This document shows positions 35,712-46,107 of a DNA stretch of 64,000 nucleotides, piece after piece (the first letter of the stretch is position 1; the number at the start of each line of letters is the position of its first letter). The stretch spans positions 165,122,761 to 165,186,760 of the forward strand of contig NC_067472.1 of the NCBI RefSeq assembly GCF_947179515.1, in the 5' to 3' direction. The notes under the pieces are model-generated. The model saw only the letters and a list, made by a program, of their open reading frames with translations. It ran no database searches and was not told the origin of the DNA. This stretch comes from Apodemus sylvaticus (Eukaryota; Chordata; Mammalia; Rodentia; Muridae). The position numbers were made by a program, and so were the translations under genes.

Positions 35712-37638
35712 CAATCTAAGGGGTAAGGAATAAAAAGCATGGAACAGAGTCAAAGCAGTCTGGTACTAGCTTGGTCAGAATGCCAGCTGATCCTGAGCCA
35801 CATAAACACGATGTATGCAAGGGGACGGTCTTGTCCACCTGGGGAGCTGGCCCAGGCTTCTCAGTGGTTGGTGTCAGCCAACTGTCATCTGCTTTTCTGA
35901 TTCCATGAGCCAAAATGCAAAGGCTTCCTATATGAAGAAATTAGTACCCCTTTGAAAGACATGGTAGGAGAAACCCTGCAGTACAGGCTGCTTCTGGTAT
36001 GGTCATCACACCGTCCAGGCCTTCTGAGCACATATCTGTGGATCTGGTTCGGGAGGTAAGAGGCCCGCCCGGGTTCCACTTTGCACTCTGGCCCTTGGAG
36101 GTGGGAACTCAAAGCAAGTCACATGCCTCTTTGGACATGGCTGGAAACAGGTGGCCTCTAAGATCTCTCCTGGTTCAGGTATCCATGGTCCCAGGCTTTC
36201 CAGGCCTAGATCGTGAATAACGCAGCCATCCAAAGTCAGGCTGCTCCTTTCCAGTCTGGTTTGTCACCTAAATGCCACCCTCTTTGCCTCTGACTCATGC
36301 CCTCCTTGGCCTCCAGTTGGCTACCCACCGAAGCCCAGGCGCCCATGCAGCAGGAAGGCCTGGAGTGCCCTGGGACACTGGCAGCCTGCGGATTTTAATG
36401 CAAACAAGCTAGTACTCCCCTGGTCTGAAAAGAATCAGAGCAAATCTGCATGAAGAAAGGACTGTGTGCAGGGCAGCCGCCGGCAGCACAGGGAGGGAGG
36501 ACAGGAAGGAGGACCTGCCAGCTGTGAGGCACATGGGCTCCACTGGACCGCAGTGCTCCCCGAATAACAACCACAGCAGTGGGAAAGGAGATGGTACCCA
36601 GATTGCAGAGGAGGTAGGCGAGACCACACAGGACCCGCTTATCCTACAATCATAGGGCTTCTGGTGACAGGCAGGACCTGGCAGTACCTGGGAGGCCCCA
36701 TAAGAGAGAATGCAGAACATGGGGGAAGGCTAAGGCTAGCGAAACACACGAAAGCTCTGGAGAGAGGACAGCTCAGCACGGGCCCCAGGCTTCCTTGAGG
36801 GACCAGCAAAATAACTCTACAGCGAGCAGCACAGGTTTGAAAGCAGACAAGGCCGCGTTTTAATCCCATTTCTCCTGAGAGACCTGCAAACGTTTCCGAG
36901 CCCCTTTAAGGCAACCGTCCTCACAGACCCAGACAGGCTCAGGATCATTTGGAGAAGACTGGAGGAGATTCTTATACGCTATGTATGCCTTAGGTACTGG
37001 TTAGGTTGTACCTCTCAGAGGCTCGTGGGTCAGACACTGGTCTGTCTCGAGGTCGAAGCGCTAGAAGGTGGTGGGATTTCTGGGAGTCACTGGGGTGTAC
37101 CTGCTGAAGGGTGCACTGGTTTTCTGGAGTCGGTTCTTATGAGAGACAGGTGATATAAAAGCCTGAGCCAGGCCCTGGGTCCTCTCTGGCTTCCTGTTTG
37201 GGATGACACTCAATCTATGTTTCTCAAATGCTCTGCTATTGCTCGCTGTCCTGAAGGGCCACAACTGGGGGAGGGGATGGGGAGCGCTCGAAAGAGCCTG
37301 ACGTGTTATTAAGATTCCTAACTTCCAAAGCCATAGACTGCATAAATCTCCTTTCTCCAGGAGCAGACTGGTTCGGATATTTTATTTTACTTTTTTTTTT
37401 TTGCAAAATGGACCAAACACAGTCTGGAAGCTTTGTCCTATCTATGGATCTTCTCAACATTTTCCTTTTCCTGAACAACCAACATACGTTCACACTCTTT
37501 TCAGGTCTCTCTTCTGTGGGGTACAAGATGTTGCCTGGGCCACCGTGACTGTACACTGTTAAGGCTTGTTCACTAGAGTAGCCCAGACTGTTCATCGTGA
37601 GATACCAGGGCTGCTGTTATAAAGACTGATCTGCAGGA

Positions 37639-37862
37639 GGTTGGAATGATGGCTCAGTGGTGAAGAGAGCTAGCTTATCTCGAAGGGAACTTGGGTTTGG
37701 TTCCCAACACCCACCTCATGGCTTAGAATCATCCATGATTCCAGTTCCAGGGGATCTGGCACCCTCTTCTGGCCTTTTCAGGCACTGCATGTACATGGTC
37801 CATAGATACACTTGGAGGCAAAAATTCCATATACATAAAATAAAAATGAATAAATCTTTATT
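37639..37862 (+). mobile_element. B3 SINE
   Basis: (ggttggaatgatggctcagt), (ccagttccaggggatctggc), (ctcttctggccttttcaggc) and a tail (cataaaataaaaatgaata). Confidence 0.88.
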
Positions 37863-37891
37863 ATTATATATTTTTTATAAAACTTATCTAC

Positions 37892-38005
37892 ACTGGGCGT
37901 GGTGGCATTCACCTCCAATCTCAGCACTCAGAGGGCAGAGGCAGGAGGATATTGGATTTGAGGCCCACTTGGGCTATTTAACAACAAAAAAGAAACAAAG
38001 AAACA
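37892..38005 (+). mobile_element. B1 SINE, truncated
   Basis: (actgggcgtggtggcattca), (atctcagcactcagagggca), (gatttgaggcccacttgggc), then an A-rich tail. The 3' half is missing. Confidence 0.75.
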
Positions 38006-38269
38006 AACCAAAACCACTCCATAATGAGGACTAACTTGACTGCTTCCCAAGGCAGCAAACAGTTTCAATCAAATTCCCTGTTTCCTGTTCATCTGTCTCA
38101 CACCTGCACTGACAGGTCTCACGCTGGCCACCCTGAAGGGCCCTGTGGCCTCAAAGGACTTGGCAATATATATATCCAGAAAAACGTAACTGATATTATT
38201 AATCATCTAACATTTGTTTAATAGTGAAGTGATGTTTTCAGAATCTGGGGTGGAAGTAAGATTATGTAC

Positions 38270-38628
38270 TGTCTTCCTCAGTGTTCTATGGCTGAGAAGA
38301 GACACTATAACCACAGCAACTCTTATAAAGGAAAGCGTTTAACTGGGGCTGGCTTACAGGTTCAGAGGTTTAGTCCGTTATCGTAATGGCAGGAAGCACG
38401 GTGGCACGCAGGCAGACACTGTACTAGAGAGGTAGCTGAGCGTGCTACAGCTGGTTCAGCAGGCAGCAAGGTGAGAGAGACCCTGGGCTTGGTCTGAGTT
38501 TCTGAAACCTCAAAGCCCGCCCTGAGTGACACACTTCCTAAAACAAGGCCACACCCACTCCAACTAGGCCTCCTATAACACCACTTTCTCTGAGCTTATG
38601 GGTGGCCATGTTTATTCAGATCACCACA
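38270..38628 (-). mobile_element. MT/MaLR-type solo LTR with perfect 5-bp target duplication
   Basis: In reverse orientation it spans a complete LTR of about 359 bp: (tataaaggaaagcgtttaac), (ggctggcttacaggttcaga), (aaggccacacccactccaac). TGTAC occurs at 38265-38269 and again at 38629-38633, immediately outside the ends, which proves an LTR-type insertion reduced to a single LTR. The family is ERVL-MaLR by resemblance. Confidence 0.8.
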
Positions 38629-38639
38629 TGTACACACCA

Positions 38640-38642
38640 AAT

Positions 38643-38679
<37 letters not shown>

Positions 38680-38723
38680 TATATACATGTACATGTACAT
38701 GTACATATATACATATATATATA
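38640..38723 (+). repeat. (TA)n(CA)n(TGTACA)n compound repeat
   Basis: TA units, then CA units, then alternating ACATGT, then TA again, adjoining the end of the solo LTR. Confidence 0.9.
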
Positions 38724-38789
38724 GCAGCCTGCTGAGATTTGATCTTAGCAACACCCTTTGAGGCCCACCCCCACAAAGGACTTTCACAG

Positions 38790-38910
38790 TTGCTGTTAAG
38801 GACCCTGATTTTGGAGGTTGAAACACATGGCTTCAAATTCTGGGTGTGCTATTTATCAGCTGTGCAACTGGTCGCATAGAAGCTGAACCCTCCTGAACTC
38901 TGAAAAAAAT
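38790..38910 (+). repeat. MIR SINE
   Basis: (gttaaggaccctgattttgg), (cttcaaattctgggtgtgct), (tatcagctgtgcaactggtc) match the 5' half of MIR in order. Confidence 0.6.
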
Positions 38911-39183
38911 GCTAAAGATGGTGCCTCCTCCATCAGAATCGCCTCTGTTGATCTGACAGCGAGCCTTCCAGAGGGTTGAGCAGGTAACTTCCTTTCCATG
39001 CGCTAAGTCGGAAGCTCGGAAAGGCAAGCTGACTCATTCACAGGGGTCAAAAGAACTAAGGGAATAGAACCAAAGCGCCTGGCTCCCTGAGTAGCCATTC
39101 TTTTCTGGAAGCAGCATCTCCTCTATGGATTGCTATGGGATTAAATACAGTGACAGGCGGCTAGAGACTGTGCTCATGGGTGT

Positions 39184-39217
39184 GGGGGGGGGGAAGGGGG
39201 ATAGGAGGGGGGATGGG
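39184..39217 (+). other. G-rich tract, quadruplex-type
   Basis: G runs of 10, 5, 6 and 3 with short A/T loops. Confidence 0.7.
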
Positions 39218-39313
39218 ATGACTGTGATTCTTTTATTCTGGGGTGGGCCGTATCTGGGGGTGCATGTTCTCCCATGCTTGTGTATGCGTGGGTACCTGTG
39301 TCACTCTCCATCT

Positions 39314-39470
39314 TAGTTTTGGAGACAGGGTCTCTTACTGAGCCTGGAGTTTACTGATTTGCCTAAAAGTGACTGGTCAGTAAGATCTACCAGTTCTTCC
39401 TTTTTTTTTTTTTTAATCATGGGTTCCGGTAACCAGCACTGTAGCCACTAAGCCACCTCCTCAGCCCTGT
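39314..39470 (-). mobile_element. B4 / ID-B1-type SINE
   Basis: Reverse-oriented: (ttggagacagggtctcttac), (tgagcctggagtttactgat), T run, (gccactaagccacctcctca). Confidence 0.65.
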
Positions 39471-39797
39471 GACAATTCTCCATAATCTGTCACGCTGTCT
39501 TGAGGAGTTGATTTCCCAACCTCCCCCCAAAAGGACCCTGTTAGAGGAGGAATCACTTCTTACTTTCCCTTTTCTACCAGGAATCTAGGAAGACAGCGCG
39601 GTAGGATACCCCACACTTCCCAGCACCCCGTAAGCAACAGACCTGAGCGCACTGAGAGTTCACTCAGAAGGAGGGCCAAACCATGCTGAAGCTGTGGGGT
39701 CTTTGTCTGCAAAGCAGGAGAGAGAGGGCTGGCCTGCCTTGGGAAAGCGACCCCGAGTCATGAGTCATTTTAAAGTTTTATATGGGTGACTCGTGTG

Positions 39798-39801
39798 TGT
39801 C

Positions 39802-39833
<32 letters not shown>
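39798..39833 (+). repeat. (TG)n microsatellite with interruptions
   Basis: TG units interrupted by TCTG and TTTG. Confidence 0.85.
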
Positions 39834-40599
39834 AAAATGTCTGAGTCACTTGCTATTGTCAAGCACAAAAGCCCAGCCAAGTTGCTTTCTCTAAATCACA
39901 TGGCTCATTGTACCCAAGACGGTCTATGAACGCACTGTCCATCCCCTTGAACAATGTGACCACGAGACAGAGTGGCCATTGAAAAATTGGTCCTGTGGCT
40001 ATTGGTAAAACACCACTGGGCAGCTAGCCATCAGGCCTTGGGGCACCTTATTGACCAAGCTGGTCATGAGGCTTAATTCCCACTGCTTAGCTAGGAGGGA
40101 AAAGGGCCTCCCTTCTGACCCCCGGAACCGTAAGCAGCCGTCGGGAAGCCTACGTAATAGGCCGGACACTTGCTGAGTTTTGGCCTGTGCTGGACCATTA
40201 GACTGGGCAGCTGCGCCCTACCACCTCAAACAGCGGTGGCTAAGACAGACATATAAAGGACACATTCTGCTGCCAGTTTAGCCTGGAGCAGAACCTTCCC
40301 TTGGGTTGCCATTTTAGGGCCGGTGTGCCTGTGACTAAAATGTGGAGGCTTCAGTGAACAACCCTGCAAGTCATTTCTTCGGATGACACTGTTCAGAGTT
40401 TACTCATATTCCCAAGTCAGTGAACCAAAGCACTGCTGTGCAGTAGCCTTCGGTGCTACAAGCCACCTGTCTGTCCCTGCAGTCAGTTATCCACTTGGGA
40501 AGCAGGTAGATGGGACGCCAGCTCAGGGCGAGGCAGACATGAGCCATGGTCTGATGTTGGGTTGTCAAAATAGGTAGTACTGCATAGTCCTTGCCCAAT

Positions 40600-40738
40600 A
40601 CTGGCAAGGCCCTGTACATGGCACCTGTGATATCTCACTGAATCCTCACAGCTTATAAGCATCGTCATTAAAAAAAAATGTCGTTTATCAGTACCAAGTA
40701 ATAGGGCCAAAGCCAGGATTTGAATCCACATCTGCCCA
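40600..40738 (-). repeat. MIR SINE, reverse orientation
   Basis: (tcactgaatcctcacagctt) then (ggccaaagccaggatttgaa) is the reverse MIR layout, with an A run in the middle. Confidence 0.6.
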
Positions 40739-41379
40739 CCAATAAAGCCCGAGTTACCACACAGAGATGTTTCCAACTGATAATCAGTCTTGATCTTAGC
40801 TCCCGCACACAAACCGCGCCAACTGTTTCACCTTTGCCCAGTTTCTTGTGTTTCATATTACGTGATAACGGTATAAAGGGTACAGCAGATGACCTGGCAG
40901 CAAGCAAACGTTCTGTGAATGACCCTTTCCCAGAGGCAAGGCTGAATTAAGAAATGACAACCTCTGACTCTCAGCCAAAAGTCTTGTTGGGCGGGTTGGG
41001 TTTGCACACCGGCTTCAGGAGACTGACAGAAGTCTGAGTAAACGCGCCCCTAGCGAGCCTGCGGCCCTCACATCTTGTATGTAAGTAAATAAAAATGGGC
41101 AGCGAGCCGGTGCTTCAAGTCTTGGTCACTGAGAAAGTGTGAAAACGCAAGCTGTAAGCCCAGTCATTATCAATGCTGACCCCTGGGCTGTAACTCCCCC
41201 AGCCTCCCTTTTGAAGTATGTGTGTGATTACATGCGCTCGGTACTTGAAACTTTTCCATGTGTGTAGAGCTGTGTATGTGTGTGTTTATACAAAGATGTG
41301 GGGTGTATTTATACAAAGATGGATACACACCGAAGGATCCCCCGAATAAGCCCCTGACTCTACCTTTAAAGCATCTCTA

Positions 41380-41830
41380 GAGAATTCACCCAGGGGAGAG
41401 GCAGTGATACATGAACTGTAAACATTCTTGCTCCTTGGCAGATAACCACAATGTGCACTCGCTCGCCTCTAAGAACTGAGAAAAGGAGGAAAGGGAACAA
41501 CACGACGACGGCAGAAAAACACACTAATCAAATCCACAATCAGCTCAGATGACGAAGCAAGCATTCTAATCAAAACACAGCGGGGCGAAGCTGCAGCAGG
41601 TTGTAAGCTCGGACCGGGGCTCTTGCGGGGGGGGGGGGGAGCTCACCCACGCTTTCCTTTTTAAACATCTAAAAATGCTCACATAGGATTTCAATCACAT
41701 CTCTAATTATTTTTTTTTAAAAGAAATAAGTTGCATGCTGATCACGAGCTCCTAAAAACAGGAAATATCAAAGTATTATGTGAATCATCTCTTCCCCCTG
41801 CAACTGCTTCTAAAAAAAAAAAAGTTTAAC
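41380..41830. other. Repeat-free AT-rich unique block (candidate conserved element)
   Basis: I see no SINE, LTR or MIR here apart from a G run at 41627-41639 and short A/T runs. The sequence is rich in homeodomain-type (CTAATCA, TCTAATTA) and octamer/POU-like words (TTGCATGC). The absence of repeats in a SINE-rich intron is the only evidence; function is inferred. Confidence 0.3.
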
Positions 41831-42192
41831 CCCGTTTTCAGCCCAAGAGTTCTTTGCCTGAGGACTGGCCAGAGACTTGTACTCTAACACAGAGCATGTG
41901 TCTAAAATGATCGCTTACATGTGGTCCTAGTTCACCACACATGAGAGACCAGAACAGATATGATAAACGGTCCCTCTCGGGGAGGCCCAGGTGGCACAGT
42001 CGCAGAAAGGTTGTCAGAAGGACCTGAGTGAGGTAGAGCAGGTTTTGCTGGAGGTTGAGAGACCAAGCAGCAGGCCCGCAGGAGGCTCCAGGAGAGGAGG
42101 CAAAGGCTGACCACCTCTAACGACTACTGGCTTGCAAGTTGCTGATGGTGGGGAAGCCCGGCTGAGTCACTAGAACTGCTGGGTAAGAAACT

Positions 42193-42320
42193 AGGAATGG
42201 GCGTGGTGGCTCATGCCGAGATTAAAATCCCCACACTAAGCAGGCAGAGGCAGGTGGATCACTATGATTTCAAGGCCAGCCAGGTCTATAGAGAGACCCT
42301 GTATCAAAAGACAAAACCAG
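42193..42320 (+). mobile_element. B1 SINE
   Basis: (atgggcgtggtggctcatgc), (aagcaggcagaggcaggtgg), (ctatagagagaccctgtatc). Diverged but near full length. Confidence 0.85.
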
Positions 42321-42656
42321 GAATGCTTTGCCCTATAACTACCATGACAAACACCCCGAAACCCACACTAACGATAGCCATCATTGTTGCTTCCCAAGGG
42401 TCAGTTCTGAGCTAGGTCCTGTAGGAGAGGCCACCGTCTCCTCAGTTTCTCACTGCCGGCAGGTACCCTCCGATAGAAGCCAACATGAGCATCCACTGCC
42501 AAGCCTCTGCTCTTTCTCATACCCTGACCTAAAATGGAAAGCACACAACCTAGAACGTGCATGAGGAAGCATCCGCTTGGGCTCTGCACCACTCAGGGTA
42601 GTGCAGTCTGCTCTCCTCCTCCTCTCCTCCTCCTCTCTCCTCCCCGCTGGGCACTC

Positions 42657-42670
42657 CTGCCCCCTGCTGG
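42657..42670 (-). promoter_or_regulatory. CTCF-like core motif
   Basis: CTGCCCCCTGCTGG is a perfect reverse match to CCASYAGRKGGCRS. It follows a CTCCTC-type pyrimidine run. Binding is inferred. Confidence 0.5.
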
Positions 42671-42790
42671 GGCCCAGCTCATCTCCTTCCTCCTCTGTGA
42701 GCTCCGAGGTCTTCTCTGGCCCCTGAGCTCCTAGCCTTCCTTCTAGCATCTTGAATCTTCAGCCCTAGCACATCTTCAGTTCTCCCAGTG

Positions 42791-42804
42791 CTGCCCTCTG
42801 CTGG
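42791..42804 (-). promoter_or_regulatory. CTCF-like core motif
   Basis: CTGCCCTCTGCTGG is a second perfect reverse match, 134 bp from the first and in the same orientation. Confidence 0.55.
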
Positions 42805-43056
42805 AAGCAGAAGTCATACCTTTCAACTGGAATATATCATGCCCACGATCCAGGTCTTTTCTTGTCCTCAGCTCTGCAGCAGCACGAGAGACAATGCTGG
42901 AGGGTGGGTATGTCACTGGTCCAGCACCTGACTGAGCTGGGATCCCTGATCCGCCACGCTGGACAACATGCTGGATCAGTGGTGACATCTGTGGTCTGAT
43001 GCCTCAAGGTCCGTAACTGATCAGCAGCTGCTATGGCTCCCCCCCCCTCCCTCCAG

Positions 43057-43240
43057 CGTGACAGTTAAGGGGTTCCAGTTCAAATGCTACTAACTCTGCT
43101 GCTCTCGAGGCCACTGAACTTTGATTTCCTCAAGTGTGAAACGGGGATAATCATACTTATCTCATCGGACTGTTAAGAGAATAAAAGAGTTATCTTATGC
43201 AAAACACCTAGAGCAATTCCTGCCACCTAGGAAGCACAAG
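43057..43240 (+). repeat. MIR SINE, near complete
   Basis: (gttccagttcaaatgctact), (gatttcctcaagtgtgaaac), (ataatcatacttatctcatc), (acctagagcaattcctgcca): all MIR segments in order. Confidence 0.75.
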
Positions 43241-43494
43241 GCAAGGGTACCTTTCTTAGGACACTTCATAGGACTTGGACACATGCACCACACCTATTCT
43301 AAGTATTCCTGTGGAAACCAATGAGGACCTAACACACCAGGCATTCAGGTCACCCCAGCTCACCCCGCCCCCACCATCCTCGCACAGCACCTGGTACTGT
43401 GCCAGGCAGAGTCAGAGGCCTGCAAATGCTCATGAAGAGGTTGACATCTTCCGAGAGCTCCACTTTTTCTCACTTAAAGAATACTAAATTTTTC

Positions 43495-43650
43495 GTAATG
43501 CTCACAATTCCCGTGCCCATTTTTGCAGATGGAAACACTGAGGCCCAGGGGAGTAGTTAGGCCACTCAGCTAGCATAGGTCAGACAGAAGGAACCACTGA
43601 TAGCCAAAGCTTTAAAACCTGGGCTGTTAGTCACTATGCAACCCAGCCAG
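43495..43650 (-). repeat. MIR SINE, reverse orientation
   Basis: (cagatggaaacactgaggcc), (ggccactcagctagcatagg), (aaaacctgggctgttagtca). Confidence 0.65.
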
Positions 43651-45843
43651 TCTCCTGCCCCCAAAATCCCCCAAATAAAAGAGAGGCAACGTCTCCGGGA
43701 TATCACTTGCCGCTGAGTTCATCATTTCCTGAGTGTCTTGTAATGATAAACATTAAGTTTGGAACCAGGAAATTACCAGGTGCTAAGTCAGTCACAGCCC
43801 TCAAGCCAATAATCGAGGGACTTTTCTGGAAGGTGAATGTGCACTGTCTGTCACCATGGGGATACCCTGTTCAAAGAAGGTGAAATCCTTTTTGCCAAAG
43901 CCCCTTTGATGTCAGGGTGGGGCTCTGAGTGTCTGTTATATAGAAGAGCTCCTAGGAGACTCAGGGGCTGGCAAGGAGGGGCCAGCTGGGAGGCCAGGAC
44001 TGTCCACTGGAAGGCGGCCAGCTTCCTGAGACATCCATCCAAACCACCCTCGTGATGCAGAGGGCCCATGGAGAGTAAGAGAGGTGGAATGTGGGGTGGT
44101 GGGCACAGTGGGGACAGAAGAGAAACAGCGCCTCCAGGGAATAGGGCCAAGTTAGCCCCTCATGGAGATGTCTAAGAGTGAAAAAAAAAATCTTTTTTTT
44201 TAATGGAGAGTGGTGAATTACTTTCTCAGAGCCCGCTCACTGTAATCCTCTGCCACTGTTCCTTAACTGAAGGGTCAAATGGGCAAGAGCAGACGGTAGT
44301 CTGGCTATGAATGAGCCCGGCGTCTGCCTTCTGTTCATTCCTACGTTCCTCCTCATCAGGCTCGGGGGCATGTGTCACATTCCCGGTCGAGGTTCCAAAA
44401 TACCACCCACTCCACCCCCCGCAGAGGAAGGAGGCACCCTGGTGCTCACCCTCATTTTCAGAGCCCTCTGGACAAGTCCTGGAGCTCTAAGAAAAAAAGG
44501 CAGAGCACACAGTCTAGCAGAGCCAGGACCCAGGAGCACTGGAGGGAATCTTGCTTCCCTCCCACACACCATCCGTCAGGGCTGTCAGCTTCCAAAAATG
44601 TTTAGCAAGTGCAGCATCAAGAGGGACATGCTGATGGGCGGGTGTGGGAGCTTGTGTGGGGAGGGGGGCTTCTCCGGCTCCGAGTTCCGACAGTCTGTCT
44701 GTGAGCAGCTTCTAGATCCAGCTCCTCCATCGGGAAGGTTAGGAAATGTGTTGAGCCCTACCTAGCCTCTGATCAGAGAAAGCTACAGAGAAGTGTGCCC
44801 CAAAGGCCTTCTGGTCTGCTGCTGCTTCCCCCCATGCTAACTCCAGCCTGCCTCCCCTTCTGGCTTCCCGCTTCTCCTTCTCCTGACTGGGACAGCCACA
44901 TCAGTCAGGTCAGCCTGTCCCTAAAAGTCCCTGCTGACTGGCAGCCAAGAAAATACAGCATGGCCCTGCTCCCTCCTGCCAGAAGAGGGGGGAAGGCAGC
45001 GGGGATGGCAGGAGTCCAAGAGAAACTGATTGGCCCGTAAGGATTTCCTTAAAAGAGATTGCATGGCCAGGGCCTGTCACCCAGCCCAGTAGGGGATGCC
45101 TGCTGTGCCACGAAAGGTAGAAGTCACTCAGCCATTCTCTCGCCCACACCATCACCTCCCCAATCACCAGAGCCACCAACACTGGCAGCATAGACTACCC
45201 AAGAAGGAGGGGCTTAGCTAAGGCAGCCATTCTGAGACAGCCAAGCCACCCAGTCACTAGGAGTCTGGAGCAGCTAGCAGTTGGCAGCACCTGGCTAGAA
45301 TCCCTTCTCCCTAAAGATGGGACAGGAAGCGGCCATCTTCAAGCTGGGAGGAGGGTAAGTTCAGGGCACCCACTCAGTATCCCTTGTCCTGGATCTCACA
45401 GCGTAGCCAGGTGGTACCCAACCCTTCAAGGCACCAGGCCACTCCTTCTCGGGGTTACAACCCGAGTATAGACACACATCACAGCAGCAGATACTGTCTC
45501 CTTGGGGCCAAGCGCTCAGCACTGATGGCCCTGACATTTCCAATGGCAGCGTGCATTTTTTTGAATGCACCTCTACACCTGCTCCAATCCCATAAAAGCC
45601 GCTGGCTGCCAGCACCCCTTCGCTTTGCGGAGCTCCCCGGGAGAACCTCTGGCACCTCGGCCAGCGTAGCCCCTCCTGGCCACACCCACTGATCAATCTA
45701 TCCTTCCAATCTGGCAGCGTAAGGGGTATGTTTCCTCTTTCCAATCACATTATGGTAGCCTCTCCTCAAGGCAGCCGTACCCCTCCCCCATGAAGGATCA
45801 TCCATCACTCCCACCCTGTAATAGTGCCCCAGCACACAGCACT

Positions 45844-45849
45844 GCTCAC
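45844..45849 (-). other. Nav2: Splice donor of Nav2 exon 1
   Basis: Read on the minus strand, the exon ends in ATACCCAG and the intron begins GTGAGC. This is a near-consensus U2-type donor exactly where homology to NAV2 stops; the residues read past it do not belong to NAV2. Confidence 0.92.
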
Positions 45850-46107
45850 CTGGGTATCGAACCCGTTCTCCAGAGAGCTGCTCTTCCGCAACGGGAGCCC
45901 CTCCCCCGGCGGCTCCTGCAGCCCCTGCGATTTCAGGGGGATTTGGCTAGTGTAGGCCGTCTTGCTCACCTCTACCTTGCTTCCCAACTTAAGGTAGCAG
46001 GGCTGAGGACCAGTCCGGGCCGGGGGCACGTGCAGGATGGGCGCGGCGCTGTGCACGGGTTTGGGCAGTCCCGATTTCATTTTGGAGGCTACCAGGATGG
46101 CCGGCAT
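45850..46107 (-). CDS. Nav2: Neuron navigator 2, first coding exon (long isoform), partial gene
   Basis: This exon encodes the N-terminal 86 residues of neuron navigator 2, a large microtubule-associated protein of neurons with a calponin-homology domain, coiled coils and a C-terminal AAA-type ATPase domain. I recognise it by its start (MPAILVASKMKSGLPKPVHS) and its end (LPLRKSSSLENGFDTQ), which match the known NAV2 N-terminus. The exon is exactly 86 codons, in phase 0, and ends in CAG followed by a GTGAGC donor at 45844-45849. The start is well supported: the frame is closed upstream by a TAG at 46309-46311 and there is no in-frame ATG in between. The ATG has an A at -3 but a C at +4. Residues 54-57 (SQIP) form an SxIP motif and 12-15 (SGLP) a near-match, the type of motif that binds EB microtubule-tip proteins; function here is inferred. 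The calponin-homology domain lies in later exons that are not in this window. Confidence 0.95.

Larger units (their letters stand above)
1..45849 (-). other. Nav2: Nav2 intron 1 (5' part), non-coding
   Basis: Everything below the exon 1 donor is intron relative to the recognised transcript. I checked the translated frames for the residues that follow exon 1 in NAV2 (start of the calponin-homology domain, IYTDW...) and did not find them, so the next exon lies outside the window. No frame here resembles a known protein. Repeats are listed separately; DNA between them is ordinary unique sequence. Longer stretches with little or no recognisable repeat include 61-960, 1120-2900, 4830-5840, 6690-7140, 7370-8740, 9930-11510, 11560-12980, 14300-15600, 21720-23480, 26310-28500, 29410-30770, 31050-32520, 32770-33500, 34350-37630, 40740-42180 and 44160-45840. 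An alternative internal Nav2 promoter cannot be excluded by eye. Confidence 0.8.

Noticed and set aside
1..45849. Nav2 exon 2 (calponin-homology start) or other downstream exons
   Set aside because: The residues expected after exon 1 do not appear in any translated frame supplied or inspected. Very short exons could be missed by eye.
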